Source: Paenibacillus sabinae T27 (lineage in GTDB: Bacteria; Bacillota; Bacilli; Paenibacillales; Paenibacillaceae). Taken from it: a DNA stretch of 64,000 nucleotides. Both the position numbers and the translations under genes were made by a program. Location of the stretch: the NCBI RefSeq assembly GCF_000612505.1, contig NZ_CP004078.1:4069252-4133251 (forward strand). The letters are read 5' to 3'. The notes under the pieces were generated by a model. It was not told the origin of the DNA. It saw nothing but the letters and a program-made list of their open reading frames with translations, and made no database searches. Shown here one piece after another: positions 28,823 through 38,160 of the stretch. How positions within the stretch are numbered: position 1 is the stretch's first letter; the number at the start of each line of letters is the position of its first letter.

Positions 28823-30400
28823 TTAACCTGCAAGATATTTATCAACGGCATTTCTGACCCCATTGACTTTAGGCCCATAGACGACTTGAATATTTTCGCC
28901 GTTTTTAACAACGCCTGCTGCTCCTGTACCTTTTAAACCCAGTTCATCAACGATACCGGCATCCGTTACCTTGATCCTCAATCGAGAGAAGCAGTTGTCA
29001 ACGGTTTCAATATTTCCCTTGCCTCCGAGGGCTTCCACTATAGCCGCAGCTAAATCGGTATCTTTGTCTGCGCCTGTGGCTGCCACGGCGGATTTTTGGT
29101 TAATTTTCTCTTTGTAATCTTTTTTGGTGAACAATTTCACCTCATCATCTTCCCGGCCAGGAGTCTTGAGGTTAAACTTTTTAATTAAAAAGGTGAATAC
29201 AGCGTAATATGTCGCGAGCTCAACAAGTCCTATGCCAACAAAGATAGGCCATCTTGTTCTGCCGATTCCTGCAGGCAAATTAAAAGTCAGGAATTCTATG
29301 AGTCCGCCTGCTCCAAAAGCTCTAACCCCCAAGAGTACTGAAATAACCTCAAATATGCCGTCCAAAGCCGAGTGAACTACCCATAGAAACGGCGCCACAA
29401 ACAAGAATGTAAATTCGATAGGTTCAGTGATGCCGACCAAAAATGAAGTTGCTACCGCTGGTATTAAGAGGGCTTTTAACGTTTTCTTTTTTTCTGGTTT
29501 CGCTGTTTTATAAAAGGCCAGAGCCGCTCCTACCAAGCCGAAAACTTTAACCATACCGTATTGCAAGAACTTCGCGGATGGGTCAAACAGCTTGACAGAC
29601 GGATCTGTTATCTGCGCCAGGAATATATTGTAAGCGCCCAAATACGTTTGCCCGTTTATGGTCAATTCGCCACCCATGTTAGAATAGAGGAATGGTGAAT
29701 ATACGAGATGGTGTAATCCTGTAGGTATGAGAAATCTGTTTAAAAATCCGTATATAAACACGCCTATCGAACCTGAGAAATTAATGAAATTCGCTGTTGC
29801 CCGAATACCGCTGGCAGCAAATGGCCAAACATAACTGAATACAACAGCCAGTACGGTTAAAATCGGAACTAAAACGATATATACCAGCTTGGTGTTGCCA
29901 TACAATGAAATCGCTCCCGGCAACTCTTTATTGCAAAACTTGTTATGGACAAGCGCTACGACGACCCCGAGGATCATTCCAAGGAAAACACCCATATCAA
30001 TGATTTGAAAGCCTAATACGATCGTTTGCCCGGTTCCCTGCAATTCAGAGGGATTTGTATATTTGATTAATTTTCCCGTTAACTTAAGCCACTCGTTGTT
30101 AGCACCCAGAAATGTCAAGTATGACAATAGAGCTATAAGCGCCGCTTCCGCTTTCTTTTCTTTTGCTATTCCCATCGCGATGCCTACGCAGAAGACAATT
30201 CCCAAGTTGGTTAAAATAGGCCAAACCCCGCTGGCCAGAAACTTGCCGACATTGATTAAAGAACTGCCTTCGCCAACAATTGTCGGATTGCCCAGGATGG
30301 AAGTGATTGCCAATATTATCCCGACGATCGGCAAAAACAAAACCGGAACAACAATCGCTCTTGCAAAAATCTGCATACCGTTTACAACTTTATCCTTCAC
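28823..30400 (-). CDS. PTS alpha-glucoside EIICB permease
   Basis: 525 residues: a membrane EIIC domain of the glucose/maltose family (residues 1-420; LPIVGIILAITSILGN, GITEPIEFTFLF), a linker, and a C-terminal EIIB with phospho-Cys 470 in VDNCFSRLRIKV. The layout is that of MalP/GlvC/AglA transporters, which pair with GH4 hydrolases. It lacks EIIA and needs the domain at 23269-23784. The start is GTG (or TTG one codon earlier) behind GGGGGGG. A cre-like site and a hairpin lie upstream. Confidence 0.93.
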   Translation of the reverse strand: MKDKVVNGMQIFARAIVVPVLFLPIVGIILAITSILGNPTIVGEGSSLINVGKFLASGVWPILTNLGIVFCVGIAMGIAKEKKAEAALIALLSYLTFLGANNEWLKLTGKLIKYTNPSELQGTGQTIVLGFQIIDMGVFLGMILGVVVALVHNKFCNKELPGAISLYGNTKLVYIVLVPILTVLAVVFSYVWPFAASGIRATANFINFSGSIGVFIYGFLNRFLIPTGLHHLVYSPFLYSNMGGELTINGQTYLGAYNIFLAQITDPSVKLFDPSAKFLQYGMVKVFGLVGAALAFYKTAKPEKKKTLKALLIPAVATSFLVGITEPIEFTFLFVAPFLWVVHSALDGIFEVISVLLGVRAFGAGGLIEFLTFNLPAGIGRTRWPIFVGIGLVELATYYAVFTFLIKKFNLKTPGREDDEVKLFTKKDYKEKINQKSAVAATGADKDTDLAAAIVEALGGKGNIETVDNCFSRLRIKVTDAGIVDELGLKGTGAAGVVKNGENIQVVYGPKVNGVRNAVDKYLAG

Positions 30401-30437
30401 CAAAAGCCCCCCCTCATCATTTTCAATTCCGCTTTTT

Positions 30438-30451
30438 TGTAAGCGGTTTAT
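30438..30451 (-). promoter_or_regulatory. cre-like site before EIICB
   Basis: TGTAAGCGGTTTAT resembles the CcpA cre consensus with two outer mismatches. It lies about 40 bases before the EIICB start. Carbon catabolite repression of the operon is likely. Confidence 0.45.
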
Positions 30452-30508
30452 TGTTTACGTTTTACACTCTAACAAATTTCTTCCCCCGTTTAAATACAAA
30501 AACGGCAT

Positions 30509-30541
30509 TAAAAAACAGGTTCCATCAACTGACAACCTGTT
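30509..30541 (-). terminator. Hairpin terminator between tnpB element and EIICB
   Basis: AACAGGTT ... AACCTGTT (30514-30541) is followed on the minus strand by T6. It stops transcription coming from the TnpB element, or acts as an attenuator in the EIICB leader. The remainder of 30401-30618 contains only the EIICB promoter region. Confidence 0.65.
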
Positions 30542-30618
30542 ATTAATAGTCTTCATATTTTGGTTTTATAGGAACTTCCAGTGGGTGTCTGCATGCCGGT
30601 GATTTGTTCGTCACGCAA

Positions 30619-32040
30619 TTGAACATTCCCCCACTTAGCTAATACTTGAAGTGGGAGATTCTTGGGTAATCCCTTCTACTGAGGGGAATTCATATCGATA
30701 TTTTCTCTCGAAAAATCGTATACCAAGCGATCCCTGCGGTTCCCGCAGTTTTGCAAAGGAAAATCTGTACCGATCTTCCAGAGTTTTAAGTTTTTTACCC
30801 TAGTAAAATATCTAATGGAATGGTGGGGTTGACGTTTAAACAGCAAGGCTTTTAATGTTCTGTGCGGCATTTTCATCTCGATCATGATGGGTATGGCACG
30901 ATGGACATGTCCATTCCCGCACAGACAATTTCTTTACTTCGGAATGGATATAGCCGCATACATGACACCTTTGGCTCGTTGGGGCGAACGTGTCCGTAAC
31001 CTTCACCGTACGTCCATACCATTCCGCTTTATACGAAAGCTGACGTTCAAATTCACTCCAGGACGCATCGGCGATGGATTTGGCCAGCCGGTGATTTTTG
31101 AGCATGTTCGCCACTCTCAGATTTTCGATGCTGATCGTTTGGTGTTCACGAATCAGCTTCGTGGTGAGTTGATGCAAAAAATCACGACGGCTGCTCGCGA
31201 TCTTTTCATGGATTTGGGCAACCTTCTGTTTGGCTTTCTCCCAATTGGAGCCCCCTTGGTTACGGCGAGCCATGCGACGTTGCCAAAATGCAAGTTTTTG
31301 TTCATATTTGCGAAACAATTTGGGATTGGCAACCCGCACCCCATCCGATAAGACCGCAAACTCCTTGAGTCCAAGGTCAATGCCAATCTCCTTATCGGTC
31401 TGCGGCAGAGGACTCATTTCCACTTCGCAGAGGATAGATACAAAATACTTACCTGCCGCATTTCGCCGCAGGGTAGCCGAAAGAATGCGACCTTCACACG
31501 CTCTGGAGTTGGCGAAGCGCAGCCACCCAAGCTTCGGAAGTTTAAGCCGGTTTCCGTCAATAGCAATGTTGTCATTGGTGTATTTGGTGGTGTAGCTTTG
31601 CACAGGATGCTTACGGCTTTTGAAGCGTGGAGCCTGATTTTGTTTCTTGAAGAAACGTTCAAAGCTGTCTGCCACGTTTCGCACCGCCGATTGCAAAGCA
31701 ATGCTATCAACCGACTTCAACCATTCAAATTGCTGTTTGAGTGCAGGAAGCTGTGTGGAACAGGTATTATAAGACAACCCTTTCCCTGTTGCTGCATAGG
31801 TTTCGTTCCATTTGACTAAGAAATGATTGAAGACAAAGCGGCAACAGCCAAACATTTGATGGATGAGTTGCTGTTGCTTTGGATTGGGATAGATGCGATA
31901 TTTGTAAGCTTTATGTAGCAACATGCCAGACAACTCCTTTCGTGTATGATATTTCCATTATAGCACATATGTTCCCTTTGGAGCGAAAAAACCGCCGATT
32001 CATCTCCTCCCTATAGAGGAAGGAGTCTTCTCGGCTTTTA
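30619..32040 (-). mobile_element. Solo TnpB (IS200/IS605 superfamily, IS1341-like) element
   Basis: A tnpB with no adjacent tnpA. The right end is a hairpin (CTCCCACTTC ... TAAGTGGGGG) ending in TTCAA at 30619-30623. The left end carries CTCCTTCC-type paired arms (32004-32025) directly beside the gerE terminator. The stretch between tnpB stop and right end (30624-30835) is where the omega RNA scaffold is expected. The guide would be the flanking bases reading TTGCGTGACGAACAAATC from 30620 downward. Boundaries are inferred from hairpins. Confidence 0.7.
30836..31924 (-). CDS. tnpB: RNA-guided endonuclease TnpB
   Basis: A 362-residue full-length TnpB. The N-terminal [13 protein letters not shown] opens it. 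The RuvC triad is D183 ([11 protein letters not shown]), E267 ([11 protein letters not shown]) and D350 ([12 protein letters not shown]). The zinc ribbon is CHVCGY ... CPSCH (C320, C323, C340, C343). All catalytic residues are present, so it is probably active. The ATG at 31924 has AAAGGAG 9 bases upstream, and a TATAAT box lies at 31957-31962. In characterised relatives the protein cuts DNA beside a short transposon-adjacent motif, guided by the right-end RNA. Confidence 0.93.
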   Translation of the reverse strand: MLLHKAYKYRIYPNPKQQQLIHQMFGCCRFVFNHFLVKWNETYAATGKGLSYNTCSTQLPALKQQFEWLKSVDSIALQSAVRNVADSFERFFKKQNQAPRFKSRKHPVQSYTTKYTNDNIAIDGNRLKLPKLGWLRFANSRACEGRILSATLRRNAAGKYFVSILCEVEMSPLPQTDKEIGIDLGLKEFAVLSDGVRVANPKLFRKYEQKLAFWQRRMARRNQGGSNWEKAKQKVAQIHEKIASSRRDFLHQLTTKLIREHQTISIENLRVANMLKNHRLAKSIADASWSEFERQLSYKAEWYGRTVKVTDTFAPTSQRCHVCGYIHSEVKKLSVREWTCPSCHTHHDRDENAAQNIKSLAV

Positions 32041-32043
32041 AGA

Positions 32044-32080
32044 TAAAAAACCTTCCCCGGCCACCGGCCAAAAGAAGGCT
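32044..32080 (-). terminator. gerE terminator
   Basis: Nested hairpin (CCTTC ... GAAGG with inner GGCCGGTGGCC) and T6 on the minus strand. It is duplicated at 21936-21975. Confidence 0.75.
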
Positions 32081-32103
32081 TAACGCATAGTCGCAGGCCC
32101 CGT

Positions 32104-32328
32104 CTATATCTTCAGCTCCCCAAGCTTGATCAGCTCGACAACCGCTTGCGAACGGCCTTTTACATTCAATTTTTGCATAACGTTGGAGATGTGGTTGCGA
32201 ACCGTCTTCTCGCTGATAAACAATAAGCCGGCGATATCGCGAGTCGTCTTGTCCTGAACAAGAAGCTCAAATACTTCGCGTTCACGATGCGTTAACAAAA
32301 ATTTGCTGTGATGTTCGTTCCCTTTCAT
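32104..32328 (-). CDS. gerE: Spore germination/coat regulator GerE
   Basis: A 74-residue LuxR-type helix-turn-helix protein that matches Bacillus GerE in length and sequence: LTHREREVFELLVQDKTTRDI, then ISEKTVRNHISNVMQKLNVKG, ending GELKI. GerE is the last mother-cell regulator of sporulation; it modulates sigma-K genes for coat and crust, including cge glycosylation genes in Bacillus. The ATG has AAGGAGG upstream. A sigma-K-type promoter lies at 32394-32422. A decayed copy of its 3' part is at 21935-22110. Confidence 0.95.
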   Translation of the reverse strand: MKGNEHHSKFLLTHREREVFELLVQDKTTRDIAGLLFISEKTVRNHISNVMQKLNVKGRSQAVVELIKLGELKI

Positions 32329-32393
32329 GATGGTGTCACCCCTCCTTGCCCGGGATTGTTTGGTCTAACAAGGTAAAGGGATACAGTCAAATT

Positions 32394-32422
32394 TATAGTA
32401 TGTATTTGTAATCTTAATGGTG
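32394..32422 (-). promoter_or_regulatory. Sigma-K-type promoter of gerE
   Basis: On the minus strand, CACC (32419-32422), 16 bases, then CATACTATA (32394-32402) match the sigma-K consensus (AC; CATAnnnTA). gerE is a sigma-K gene in Bacillus. The rest of 32423-32577 shows no signal. Confidence 0.6.
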
Positions 32423-32577
32423 CTGCCTACGGGATGAATTGGGCGACGGGGATTTGCCGTTAAAAAAGGGACTGAAAGTGATATAGCCGCGCATAGCTCA
32501 GAAAAGTCAAAAAGAACCTTCATCCCCCGTGTTAACAAAGGAGTTGAAGGTTCGTTCTTACAGCTCACGCGCCACAT

Positions 32578-34233
32578 TTATTCCGCGTCAATCAACTGCT
32601 CCATTAGATAGGCGACCTTAAAGCGCAGATTGTCGCTCGTATTTCTGATTTTGCGTCCGGTGAGCTGCTCGCATTTTTCCAGCCGGTAGACGACGGTATT
32701 CCGATGCACGAACAGCTGCTTCGCCGTCTCGGCAATCTGGCAGTTGTTATCGTGATAGGCGACCAGCGTGCGCATCAGATCCTGCCTTTCTTTTGCCTCC
32801 AGCCGGTTCAATTCTTTAAAGGTGTCATCATAGTATTTCTTAAGCTCTTCAATCGGCAGCATCCGCAGCAGATCCGTCAATTTCTTCACATGATAAAACT
32901 GGACAAAACGCCGCTTCTTGCTGCTGTGGGCGGTCTCCCACGCTTCAACCGCTTCCTTGTAGGTAACGGGAAGCTCCGTCAGGCGGTCAACCGGATTTCC
33001 GACTCCGACCGACAGGGAAATCCCCTCCCTGTGATACAGATCGTCACTGATTTCGGTCAGCTGTTCCCGGAGCATCCGTTCCGTGTCCATGGGATTGGTC
33101 TTATCTTTGGAGACGGAGAGAATCAGCACGAACTGGTCTTTGTTGCTGAAGAGCACGAACGAATGCCCCCGCGACCGGAATGCATCCTTGAGCACTTCAT
33201 ACAGCTCTTCCCGCCTCGACAATTGCTGCTCCTCGGAAGGCGGTAGAGCATTCCCCCTTCTGCCCAGCTCCTCATCCTGCTTGATGACAATGCACAGCGA
33301 CGGTAAAACCTCGGCCAGTCCGTACCGCATCCCCCGGTGAATCAATTCCTGCTCGGAGGTCATGAACCCGTTAACGATGTCCGTAAACAGATCATTCTTG
33401 TAGCGTCTGGAGCGTTCCTTTACCGCCTGCTTCTTGAGCAGCTCAAAGCTGATCACGTTGGCGGCCTGTTCCATGATCATGACCGGGAGCGGCTGAAGTT
33501 CAGCCGACTGCTGAAGGATCAATAGGAAGCCCTGGGGCTGATACGTCAAAATAGGATGCGCGGCGATATAATTCAGCCCTTCGGGAGCGGCATCCGCAAG
33601 AAAGCTGATGAAGGTCCGTTCTTCATTCGGAAGCTGGCCTGCCGACTCGCGGATATGTGGAAGCAAGTCCTGATAGGCCTGCTTGCGGAAATGCGAGGAT
33701 GCCGAGATCAGACTCAATCTTTGATCCAGAAGAACGGCGGGGCTGTCCAGCAGCTCGGCCAAATCGCGCACAATTTCGGGAATCCCCTGTCCTTTCAGAA
33801 TCAGGCTGGAAAATTGGCGGTGGCTCTTCAGCGCATTGCGCAGCGTATCGGCATGCTTGTCCAGAATCGAATCGATAGCCTGGTTAATGAGATCGCCGAG
33901 CGAAACATTGAGCGGCAGCTCGATCAACGGAAACCCGACCTCGTTGGCAACGGCGACGGCCTCTTGGGGGATCGCGGACCAGAAACGCTTTTTGATTCCA
34001 AGTCCCACACAGCCCGCCGCCGATAATTCGGGGATAAGCGCCACAAGCTCCTCCGGGTGGTCCTTTAAGGCATAAGCCGTGGTGATCAGCAGTTCGTCAG
34101 GCTTCACAAAATCAATAATATCCGGGGCATCCATCATATTGACGGAACGGACATCCCGATTCAGCCCCTGAAAGCCGCATATGACTTTGGATTCCAGCAA
34201 AAACGGAATTTTGAGGAGCTCCGCTAATTTCAT
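32578..34233 (-). CDS. PucR-family transcriptional regulator
   Basis: 551 residues. The N-terminal PucR ligand domain (about 1-125: MKLAELLKIPFLLESKVICG, DAPDIIDFVKPDELLITTAYAL) is followed by a GGDEF-like central region. The C-terminal PucR helix-turn-helix is QIAETAKQLFVHRNTVVYRLEKCEQLTG. Such proteins activate purine, GABA or amino-acid catabolism genes on ligand binding. It is divergent from dctA (281 bases between starts), which it probably regulates. The ATG at 34233 is preferred by domain start; its ribosome site (AAGGGATGG) is modest. Confidence 0.88.
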   Translation of the reverse strand: MKLAELLKIPFLLESKVICGFQGLNRDVRSVNMMDAPDIIDFVKPDELLITTAYALKDHPEELVALIPELSAAGCVGLGIKKRFWSAIPQEAVAVANEVGFPLIELPLNVSLGDLINQAIDSILDKHADTLRNALKSHRQFSSLILKGQGIPEIVRDLAELLDSPAVLLDQRLSLISASSHFRKQAYQDLLPHIRESAGQLPNEERTFISFLADAAPEGLNYIAAHPILTYQPQGFLLILQQSAELQPLPVMIMEQAANVISFELLKKQAVKERSRRYKNDLFTDIVNGFMTSEQELIHRGMRYGLAEVLPSLCIVIKQDEELGRRGNALPPSEEQQLSRREELYEVLKDAFRSRGHSFVLFSNKDQFVLILSVSKDKTNPMDTERMLREQLTEISDDLYHREGISLSVGVGNPVDRLTELPVTYKEAVEAWETAHSSKKRRFVQFYHVKKLTDLLRMLPIEELKKYYDDTFKELNRLEAKERQDLMRTLVAYHDNNCQIAETAKQLFVHRNTVVYRLEKCEQLTGRKIRNTSDNLRFKVAYLMEQLIDAE

Positions 34234-34513
34234 AGAAGTCCATCCCTTCACCCATGGAAGATTAGTTAACCCTATTATTTGTAAAATATCATCAATACCT
34301 ATCATCTTGTGTATTGATTATACAACATAAACAATAATTGTGGTCATTTTTGTTTAAATTGTATAGTGTTTTACGGAAATCGATCGATTATAATGAGTCC
34401 ATAGAGAACAAGATAAGTTATAAAAACTAACATGAAAGGTACGCATTGAGGGGGAACTGTCACAAAACATCGGCAGGTTAAAATCTATGAAAACGATTGG
34501 GAGGATGACAAAC

Positions 34514-35836
34514 ATGAACAAGACAGCAGCAAAGCCCCGCCAGCCTTTTTATAAAGGCCTATTCTTTCAAATTCTTATGTCCATCGTACTGGGTATCGTG
34601 GTTGGATATCTTTGGCCTTCATTCGGAATTGCTTTGAAACCGCTCGGAGACGGCTTTATCAAACTCATCAAGATGATTATTTCTCCGCTTGTCTTTGTTG
34701 TTGTCGTGCTGGGCATTGCAAAGGTCGGCAACATCAAGACGGTCGGCCGGATCGGCGGCAAAGCGCTGCTGTACTTTGAGATTGTAACGACAATCGCCCT
34801 GATTATCGGCATGCTTGTTGCGAACGTGATGAATCCGGGATCAGGGATGCATGTGAATCCTGATTTGCTGTCCACTGACGCTGTGACTAAAGTGACCAAG
34901 AACTCCGAGCTCCCTCATGGAACTGAATTCTTTATGAACATTATTCCAGACAGCGTTGTATCGGCGTTTGCCACGAACACAATGCTGCAGGTGCTGCTCG
35001 TGTCCTGTCTGTTCGGCTTTGCGCTCGTTCGGGTCGGGGGCAAAACCTCAGATGTCATTATCGACCTCTTGGAGCATCTGAGCCACGTTATTTTTCAAAT
35101 CATGGGCTTCATTATGAAGCTCACCACAATCGCTACCTTTGGGGCGATGGCATTCACGGTAAGCCAGTACGGCATGCAGACACTGATTGCTTTCGGCAAA
35201 CTCTTCCTCGCTATGACGGTGGCCTGTCTGCTCTTCCTGCTTGTTCTTGAGGTTGTCATGCGTGTGTTTGTCGGCATCGGTCTGTGGAAAGCGATTATGC
35301 TTGTTCGCGAGGAGATTGTATTTTCCTTCGCAACCGGCTCGACAGAGGCCGTTATGCCGCAAATTATGAGAAAGCTGGAGCGTGCGGGCTGCCACCGTTC
35401 GGTTGTCGGGCTTGTCGTTCCAACCGGGTACTCTTTCAATCTCGACGGCGCCTCAATCTACCTGTCGCTGGCGCTCGTCTTCCTGGCACAAGCAACCGGC
35501 GTAGAACTCAGCATATATGAGCAAATCGTACTTCTCGCCGTATTGCTGCTGACTTCCAAGGGAATGGCCGGCATTCCGGGATCGGCGTTCGTCGCCTTGT
35601 CAGCTACTGCGGCAAGCACAGGCTCTATCCCCATCGCAGCCGTTGCGCTGATGCTTGCACCTGACCGCATTATGGGTAACTTCCGCACGACGATCAACAT
35701 TATCGGCTACACCGTCGCAACCTTCGTCGTGGCCCGCTGGGAAGGGCTGCTCAATAAGGACCAGGCTTTACTGGCCATGCAGGGCAAGCCGCATGATTCT
35801 TCCGGCATGCCGGTAACCATTCAGGCTAATGATTAA
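34514..35836 (+). CDS. Dicarboxylate/amino-acid:cation symporter (DctA/GltP family)
   Basis: 440 residues with about eight membrane helices and two re-entrant loops. Family signatures are present: SFATGSTEAVMPQIM (the serine-rich HP1 type), GYSFNLDGASIYLSLA, SKGMAGIPGSAFVALSAT (HP2) and DRIMGNFRTTINIIGY. It takes up C4-dicarboxylates or glutamate/aspartate with Na+ or H+; the NLDGASIY form is closer to DctA. The ATG at 34514 is set by GGGAGG with 9-base spacing. Confidence 0.9.
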   Translation: MNKTAAKPRQPFYKGLFFQILMSIVLGIVVGYLWPSFGIALKPLGDGFIKLIKMIISPLVFVVVVLGIAKVGNIKTVGRIGGKALLYFEIVTTIALIIGMLVANVMNPGSGMHVNPDLLSTDAVTKVTKNSELPHGTEFFMNIIPDSVVSAFATNTMLQVLLVSCLFGFALVRVGGKTSDVIIDLLEHLSHVIFQIMGFIMKLTTIATFGAMAFTVSQYGMQTLIAFGKLFLAMTVACLLFLLVLEVVMRVFVGIGLWKAIMLVREEIVFSFATGSTEAVMPQIMRKLERAGCHRSVVGLVVPTGYSFNLDGASIYLSLALVFLAQATGVELSIYEQIVLLAVLLLTSKGMAGIPGSAFVALSATAASTGSIPIAAVALMLAPDRIMGNFRTTINIIGYTVATFVVARWEGLLNKDQALLAMQGKPHDSSGMPVTIQAND

Positions 35837-35880
35837 TCACTTGCAATTCGAAACGCAGGCCGGTTCCCTAAGCTGAAGGG

Positions 35881-35930
35881 GCGGCAGCCATCCGGTCAGG
35901 AAGCATCCGGATGTGCTGCCGCATTTTTTA
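35881..35930 (+). terminator. dctA-type gene terminator
   Basis: GCGGCAGCCATCCGG ... CCGGATGTGCTGCCGC (35881-35922) followed by T6. Confidence 0.85.
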
Positions 35931-36035
35931 TGGCTGCCGAGGGTAACACCCATACCTTCACATCTTCCCGCTCATATAAATACCTTACAATCGCCATTTA
36001 CTCGGGCAGGCCTCGGCATCGGGAAGGTGAAAAAA

Positions 36036-37112
36036 ATGGATCAGTATGCAGTCATTATGGCCGGCGGCGCCGGACTTCGGCTGTGGCCCCTCTCCAGGGA
36101 ACAGAGACCAAAACAGTTTATCAGTGCCGATGGAACCGGCAGCATGCTTCAACGGACAATTGAGCGCATTACGGAACTGATTCCGCCGGACAAATGCTTT
36201 GTCATTACGAATCATAACTATGCCGATCTGACGCAGGAAGTGCTGGGAAACCTCATTCCCCGCCAAAATATTATCCTCGAACCCCTCCGCAAAAACACCG
36301 GCGGCTGCATTTCCTATGCGGCCTTACTGCTGGAACGGCGATTCCGGAAAGGCTCGGTCTGCTTTATTCCGGCCGACAGCTATGTCGGCAACAAACAGGA
36401 GTACCTTAAGGCAATCCGTCTGGCGTTCAAGGAGTGCAGCAGCAGCTCGACATTAACTGTTATCGGCGTGAATCCTACCTACCCGGCTATCGGCTATGGC
36501 TACATTAATATAGATTCAGACCCTTCAGCCGGTCCCCGGCAAATTTCCCGTGTCCGGCAGTTCAAGGAGAAACCGGATGCGGAAACCGCCCGCGCTTATG
36601 TAGCTTCCGGTCAGTATTTATGGAATAGCGGGATCGTCGCGGGCAGTCTGCAGGCCTTCAAAAACGGGATTCAGCAGCATATGCAGGAGCACTTCCATAT
36701 TTTGTCCGAGGCCTTGGACCATCTCGACTCCCCAAGCTTCCATTCTTTGATCGAACAGGCTTACACCCGGCTGCCCGATCTGTCTTTTGATAACGGTGTA
36801 CTGGAGCATAGCAGCAGCCTGTTGGCGGTTAAAGGCGATTTCGATTGGGATGATATCGGGAGTCTGGAGGCGTTCGGAAGATTGACCGGCTGTGACAGCA
36901 GCGGCAACGCCGTCAGAGGCAGTCATATCGGAATGGATACCCGGGATTCGGTCATCATCAGCAGCGATATTCTGATTGCTTCGATCGGCTTATCGGATAT
37001 GATGATTATCCAGACGAAAGACGTGATTCTGGTCTGTCCGAAGGAAAGGGCACAGGATATCAAAGCCTTCGTCGAATATTTAAAACATGCAGGGTACGGG
37101 GATTTCACCTGA
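36036..37112 (+). CDS. manC: Mannose-1-phosphate guanylyltransferase
   Basis: 358 residues. The nucleotidyltransferase signature MAGGAGLRLWPLSREQRPKQF is at the N-terminus. FIPADSYVG and the product-binding FKEKPD and YLWNSGI motifs follow. It makes GDP-mannose from GTP and mannose 1-phosphate. The short form has no phosphomannose-isomerase cupin. The ATG at 36036 is set by GGGAAGGTG; an upstream extension is not family-like. It is monocistronic, bounded by terminators, and probably feeds surface glycan synthesis. Confidence 0.92.
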   Translation: MDQYAVIMAGGAGLRLWPLSREQRPKQFISADGTGSMLQRTIERITELIPPDKCFVITNHNYADLTQEVLGNLIPRQNIILEPLRKNTGGCISYAALLLERRFRKGSVCFIPADSYVGNKQEYLKAIRLAFKECSSSSTLTVIGVNPTYPAIGYGYINIDSDPSAGPRQISRVRQFKEKPDAETARAYVASGQYLWNSGIVAGSLQAFKNGIQQHMQEHFHILSEALDHLDSPSFHSLIEQAYTRLPDLSFDNGVLEHSSSLLAVKGDFDWDDIGSLEAFGRLTGCDSSGNAVRGSHIGMDTRDSVIISSDILIASIGLSDMMIIQTKDVILVCPKERAQDIKAFVEYLKHAGYGDFT

Positions 37113-37120
37113 ATCTTAAC

Positions 37121-37162
37121 GGCCGCCCTTCCGGTATTCAAACCGGAAGGACGGCCATTTAT
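37121..37162. terminator. manC terminator
   Basis: GGCCGCCCTTCCGG ... CCGGAAGGACGGCC (37121-37156) followed by ATTTATT. Confidence 0.7.
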
Positions 37163-37211
37163 TATGAAAAGACCTCTTGCATCCCGCAAGCTTTTCTTTT
37201 ATTCTATGTAT

Positions 37212-37224
37212 GAAAATAATTTTC
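37212..37224. promoter_or_regulatory. Palindromic operator candidate before nagR
   Basis: GAAAATAATTTTC is a perfect palindrome, with another AAAATAATTTC about 26 bases on. It lies in the AT-rich promoter region (TATAAT near 37236) before the RpiR-type regulator. Autoregulation is possible. Confidence 0.35.
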
Positions 37225-37281
37225 TTATTTTCTTTTATAATAACAAAAATAATTTCAATAATCGGAATACGAGGTGGACCG

Positions 37282-38160
37282 ATGACTCCAATCCTGCATG
37301 CACTGGAGCGCGAAAAGTCCAAGCTCTCCCAAATGGAGCGCAGACTGGCGGAGCGGATTCTTGCCTCCCCTGGCGAGATTGTCCATATGGGCATCACAGA
37401 GCTGGCGGAGCAATGCGGCATCAGCGCCGCAACAATCACACGCTTTTGCAAAGAGTTTCACTTTAAAGGCTTCCCTGATTTCAAGGTGAAGCTGGCTGCC
37501 GAAATCGCTCACGGCGATGGAGCGCCTCAGGAGGGCGGTTCCTCCTATCAGGATATTATGGCTGGAAATCCGCTTTCCGTCATTGTGGAAGCCATGCAGG
37601 CGAATCACCTCGCTTCCATCCGCGACACGACGTCGCTGCTGGACATCGGGCGGCTTGAACAGACAGTGGATTTGCTCTGCAGCGCCCGGCGGGTGGATCT
37701 GTACGGAATGGCCACCTCGTCCATCATCGCCCAGGACTTCTATCAGAAGCTGATCCGGATCGGCGTGAACTGCACGGCCTTTGCTGATTCGCACATGCAG
37801 ATCACCTCGGCCTCCTCCCTGTCGGAGGGGGACGTCGCCTTTGCCATTTCGTACTCCGGGGAGACCCCGGAGACGATCGACGCACTTCTGTGCGCAAAGA
37901 GCAGCGGCGCAGCCACGGTCTCGCTTACTTCCTATGGCAGCAGCTCGCTGGCCTCACTCAGCGGGATATCGCTCTTCTCCTCCTCGCTGGAGCAAGGAAT
38001 GCGCAGAGGTGACATGGCATCGCGGATCGCCCAGCTTCACGTGATTGATATTTTATTTACCGGGATGGTCAGCAAACGGTTCGGCGATTATATTCCGAAG
38101 CTGGAGCAGTCCTACCGGAATGTCCGGCAATTCCGTCATAAACGGGGAGGTAGAGAATAA
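37282..38160 (+). CDS. MurR/RpiR-family regulator of amino-sugar catabolism
   Basis: 292 residues. The N-terminal RpiR HTH has LAERILASPGEIVHMGITELAEQCGISAATITRFCKEF. A SIS domain follows from about residue 125 (RRVDLYGMATSSIIAQDFYQKL, SYSGETPETIDALL). It is the first gene of a tight operon with nagB and nagA and probably senses GlcNAc-6-P or GlcN-6-P. The ATG at 37282 has GAGGTGG upstream. The stop overlaps the nagB start by one base (TAATG). Confidence 0.9.
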   Translation: MTPILHALEREKSKLSQMERRLAERILASPGEIVHMGITELAEQCGISAATITRFCKEFHFKGFPDFKVKLAAEIAHGDGAPQEGGSSYQDIMAGNPLSVIVEAMQANHLASIRDTTSLLDIGRLEQTVDLLCSARRVDLYGMATSSIIAQDFYQKLIRIGVNCTAFADSHMQITSASSLSEGDVAFAISYSGETPETIDALLCAKSSGAATVSLTSYGSSSLASLSGISLFSSSLEQGMRRGDMASRIAQLHVIDILFTGMVSKRFGDYIPKLEQSYRNVRQFRHKRGGRE

